22,244 bases of DNA from Larix sibirica (Eukaryota; Streptophyta; Pinopsida; Pinales; Pinaceae), in assembly GCA_004151065.3 (NCBI GenBank), contig NWUY0300011135.1:33252-55495 (forward strand), read 5' to 3'. The notes under the pieces were generated by a model. That model ran no database searches, was not told the DNA's origin, and worked only from the letters and a program-made list of their open reading frames with translations. This document shows, piece by piece, positions 19,038-22,244 of this stretch. Made by a program: the position numbers and the translations under genes. Position 1 is the first letter of the stretch. Each line of letters opens with the position of its first letter.

Positions 19038-20200
19038 TAGACATCATAAGGGTCTTCTTCTTAATCTTCTACACTATTCTCAACATCTTCATCTTCTACA
19101 TCTTCTTCTTATCTTACATCATCATCGTCATGATCCTCGTCCATAGTCTCCTCATCATCCTTGTCCCGACAATTCCTGGAGTCTTCCTCTACTTCCTCAC
19201 TGTCCATAGTCTGATTACCTTGACTATCCTTAGTATTTCAAGCTTTCTCCTCTGAACTAGAGATAATTACATGAACCGGTTGAAGAACAGAGAGACCATC
19301 AACATTCTTATCTTCTAAATTTTCATCAATCTTGGAATTCTTCCCTTTAATAAAATCCTCATGCTTGGATAAAGTATTTGAAATTGCTTATACTTGAACA
19401 TCACAAGCACAAACAATCCTTTCGACATCGATAAGACGAGCTTCCATCCCATAAGTAATCTTGAAATTTGTTAAGAGGTTTCTTCTATTTGATCTTAACG
19501 ACCATCCAAAACAGGCACATGAGCAGTTAACTAATGAAAAACAACTATCAATCCTTCCATTTGATCTTTCATCCACCTCACCTGGTGTCGAATATCGTGG
19601 GTACTAGACTGATCATCACTAATTCTCTCCGTGAGATCCTTTATCCTTTTTTTTTTCAATATCCATTATAGTAGTGTAGTCCCAAATCCCTTCGATGCTG
19701 CGAATTCCTTTACAAACTCGACCACAGGAGTTTCTGAACAAAAAATTCAAAGTTTAATCACCACCGTCAAGATCAATAGAATGCTCCTCTCAATCCGAAA
19801 TCGTTCCTGAAAGAATAGGGTTTCCAACCCGATAGAAGGATAAAATGGGCGCTTCTTCCCAACCACTAGAAAATTCCAAAGGGAAGAGAAGTCTCCACTC
19901 AACCCATCCAGAGAGCAGACTCCCCAAAACAAAAATAAAGTTTATTCTGTCCTCATAGAACCCAGTATCTCAAACCCACCACACAAAAGAAAGAGCAAAA
20001 CCCAGTCGATTCGGACATAAAATTACCTGAAATTGAGAATCTTCGTTAGTAACAATTGCTAGGATAGGAAGTCTATCTTCTCGAACATAGGAGAAGGCAT
20101 GAAAATTCAGTACATTCCACAACACCATTATAGAGATAAAATCCTCACAAGGGCTACTACCTCCAGGACAACGAACATAGCAACATGACTCACCGCAACT
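19038..20200 (-). pseudogene. Decayed gene with coiled coil and acidic C-terminal tail, antisense
   Basis: On the - strand an N-terminal part (20203-19970, open) gives FSYVREDRLPILAI and LCPNRLGFALSFVWWV. Then come LSGWVEWRLLFPLEFSSGWEE and a coiled-coil-like segment around 19660-19430: IKDLTERISDDQSS, DQMEGLIVVF, DQIEETS, QISRLLMGWKLVLSM. After a frameshift near 19440 the tail reads SKHEDFIKGKNSKIDEN, ISSSEEKA, DSEEVEEDSRN and a run of Asp and Glu (DKDDEETMDEDHDDDDV) to a TAG at about 19038. The TC-rich look of 19050-19210 on the + strand is explained by this acidic tail. Stops and at least two frameshifts make it dead. The family was not recognised. The overall layout resembles a host-derived or retroelement-carried structural protein. 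Confidence 0.5.
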
Positions 20201-20329
20201 CACAAAGTGTTGAAGCTGATACTCCCCTGAACATAATGAAACTTCCCAATGAAGCTTCCTGCCTTCAAACTCCCAATGAAAAATCCCAAATTTACTAGTG
20301 AAACGTGCTCATGAAGGTTCATAAACCCA

Positions 20330-20740
20330 AACACCTACTGACCTTCACATGGCCAGACACATTAAAGAGACCATACTTTCAAATTGACATCGTTTAATGA
20401 AGTTGATGCTTGATAGGATGTGAATCTTGATGGTAGAGATATGCCCGATTTGCAAAATAATATCCAAGGGAGCCAACGTGATATAGTTTGGCCCCCTTTT
20501 GTTTTTAAACCCCCACAAGGAGATTGTGTGGCTTCATTATCTAGCTTGTCTGCAATAACATTATGACTCTTCACACATGATAGAATTGAACATTCGGAAT
20601 TTGCTGAAGAAGACGAAGAATGCTTTTGTGAAGCCTACCAACTATTTGATCTGAAATCTCTTGTCAACGTCTGGTTTAGGAATGATAAGGAGAGAATCTC
20701 CTATCACCACTAGCGATCAAATTCCCCCACACCTGCCTCC
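20330..20740 (-). pseudogene. RNase H remnant 4, antisense
   Basis: The - strand reads LVVIGDSLLIIPKPDV (catalytic Asp of the GDS motif), KRFQIK, a TAG, then LVGFTKAFFVFFSKF. After a frameshift comes SHNVIADKLDNEATQSPCGG, which is the xHNxxADxLxNEA end of RNase H with its catalytic Asp. The N-terminal half (DGxS and Glu motifs) is not visible. The 70-codon frame at 20362-20574 is the second part. It differs clearly in sequence from the other three remnants, so it comes from a separate insertion or lineage. Confidence 0.72.
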
Positions 20741-20759
20741 CCAAAAAACACAATTTCCA

Positions 20760-21122
20760 ATATTATTAAATTATGTTAAGAAGAAAAAAAACACACACAT
20801 ATATATTAATTTATTTAAAAAAATAAAGTTTAATTTTTTTTAATAAGTTATTAATTATGATTATTGATTATTATTTTTTATTTATGTTAAAATTAGGAGA
20901 AATAAATATAATTAAATAATATATATTTTTGAACTCAATTTAATTTTAGAGTTAGTTTAATTGGTCACAAGTTAGATGTAAAATATTTTTTTTTTAAGAT
21001 GAGGAGATCATGTATTCAATTCTTTTTATCATTTTTCAAGGAACTTAAATACTTACATTTCTTGTTCTACCATGTGACAAAATTTATGGAATAATAAATT
21101 TAAATACATATTTTATAATAAG
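20760..21122. other. AT-rich spacer
   Basis: Long A and T runs with a short CA run near 20790. I see no gene, RNA or repeat of note. Confidence 0.6.
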
Positions 21123-21284
21123 TGTAGATCCATTTTAACTTCAGAGCTATCATTTGTCGAGAGAGATGAAATATTTCTAGGGACAAACTATTTTTAGAGT
21201 GTAAAAAGTTGGAGGAAAGGTTTGCACTTAAGGGATTTGATTCCTCTAGACAAATGATAGATCCATAATTAATATGGATCTACA
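21123..21284. mobile_element. 162-bp foldback (MITE-like) element
   Basis: The left end tgtagatccattttaa and the right end ttaatatggatctaca are inverted copies. The similarity continues inward: tatcatttgtcgagag on the left pairs with ctctagacaaatgata on the right, then gatgaaat with atttgattc. Nearly the whole 162 bp can fold on itself around a centre near 21204 with mismatches. It has no coding capacity. A target duplication is not clear: ttataataa occurs on both sides (about 21112-21120 and 21295-21303) but is offset from the right terminus. The superfamily is undetermined. Confidence 0.65.
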
Positions 21285-22244
21285 TTGATATTTAATTATA
21301 ATAAATTTCAGGCTTTCACATTATTCTTTAAAACATTGTAATCAAACAAAGTAAAGGAATCTAATGGCGTTTGAATTGACATCTTGTCTCCAAAACCTTA
21401 ATAACAAATAACTTAGATCTATGCATATATTCTAATTAATTCTTTTAGTTTTAATTAATTGAAATGTATATATCTTCGGTTTTCAAATTTAAATTAGAAT
21501 CAACATTATAAAATTTATTTACTCAATATTTTATTAAAATATCACTGACTAACTCTATGTTAAAGACATCTCAAATCCCTTCTCACAAAAAAAGCTTTAC
21601 ACATGTCTTAAAAGACTTGGCCTATTCTAACAGACAGGTATAGGACACCATAGTATCTCCATACATCTTTTATAATTTTATTATACAAAGTTTCTTTCTT
21701 TGTCTCTTTTTGAATACTCTAGTTTGGCATTTACTCTACACACATTTTTCACACAACATGTGAGTTTCTTTTTCTTTTTGATCTTTTCTATAGGCTTACT
21801 TGTGAGTGTTTCACAACTCAAATGTTTTATGTATTTTGTATTTTTTTTAAAAATAAAAATAAGATATTTTTAGAGTAAAAAAGAAGTATAAATTTATTTT
21901 TATTTTGGATTTGTTTATAAAATAAATAAATTATTTATATAAAATTAATATATATATATATATATTTTTAAGGAGAAAAAAACTATACTTTTGGTATTGA
22001 GTGACTAAAAAAGCACATCTCCAATATATTTGCTCACTATATACAATAACTCAAAAACCCTAATACATACTAATCTTTTTACAGTCTTAAGGAAAATTCT
22101 TCATCCATTATTTAAATAATAACATTCAAAAATAGTCAAAACCCATGAAACTCCATATAGCCCATGTTGTCTCTCAAAACTGGCATGCGTGTGTTGAAGC
22201 CCAAAATGTAACACACCAGCTGGATGACAACTCTCAGGAGAGAG
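21285..22244. other. AT-rich intergenic sequence to window end
   Basis: No coding segment or RNA gene is recognised. It includes a TA dinucleotide run at 21948-21965 and A/T homopolymers. Confidence 0.6.
21948..21965. repeat. (AT)n microsatellite
   Basis: Nine uninterrupted AT units. Confidence 0.95.

Noticed and set aside
19040-19210. TC-rich simple repeat
   Set aside because: It is better explained as the reverse complement of Asp/Glu codons of an acidic protein tail in the - strand pseudogene.

Overview
This window looks like intergenic DNA from a plant nuclear genome, made almost entirely of decayed retrotransposons and local duplications. I see no intact host gene, no rRNA or tRNA gene, no CRISPR array and no bacterial-style operon. 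The host is probably a seed plant. The RNase H-bearing L1-type LINEs, the DUF4283-type ORF1 and the depth of old repeat layers would suit a gymnosperm, but the taxon is an inference. The background is strongly AT-rich with many A/T runs.

Layout: 1-411 is AT-rich flank. 412-6702 is an essentially full-length but dead plant L1-type LINE on the + strand. It has ORF1 (DUF4283 plus zinc knuckle), then ORF2 (endonuclease, reverse transcriptase, zf-RVT, RNase H), a 3' tail, and a probable 14-bp target-site duplication (398-411 / 6703-6716, 13/14 identical). 6703-8212 is AT-rich spacer holding at least five separate short tandem duplications. 8213-10400 is a two-copy 165-bp tandem repeat whose first copy is split by a 1,853-bp GC-rich element (8371-10223). 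That element has TGTCA...TGACA ends and a 5-bp target duplication, and reads as a solo LTR. 10531-12631 holds two decayed + strand reading frames of unknown family.

From about 12.8 kb to 20.7 kb the recognisable coding remnants are mostly on the - strand. There are four separate RNase H remnants (12780-13173, 15400-16262 with a zf-RVT domain, 18264-18672, 20330-20740). Two decayed, partly coiled-coil reading frames (17287-17860, 19038-20200) each lie just downstream of one of these RNase H pieces. The spacers carry recent-looking duplications (near-identical 123-bp, exact 28-bp and exact 26-bp copies). 21123-21284 is a compact 162-bp foldback element of MITE type.

The genes do not work together as a pathway. 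The window records successive insertions (LINEs, an LTR element, a foldback element) followed by point decay. In-frame stops in the decayed frames are very often TAG, TAA or TGA where CAG, CAA or CGA would fit. This suggests C-to-T decay of methylated DNA, although it is inferred here and not measured. I found no convincing undescribed functional system. The most informative structures are the nested solo LTR inside the tandem repeat, the full-length LINE with a TAATG ORF1/ORF2 junction, and the repeated pairing of an RNase H tail with a coiled-coil pseudogene.
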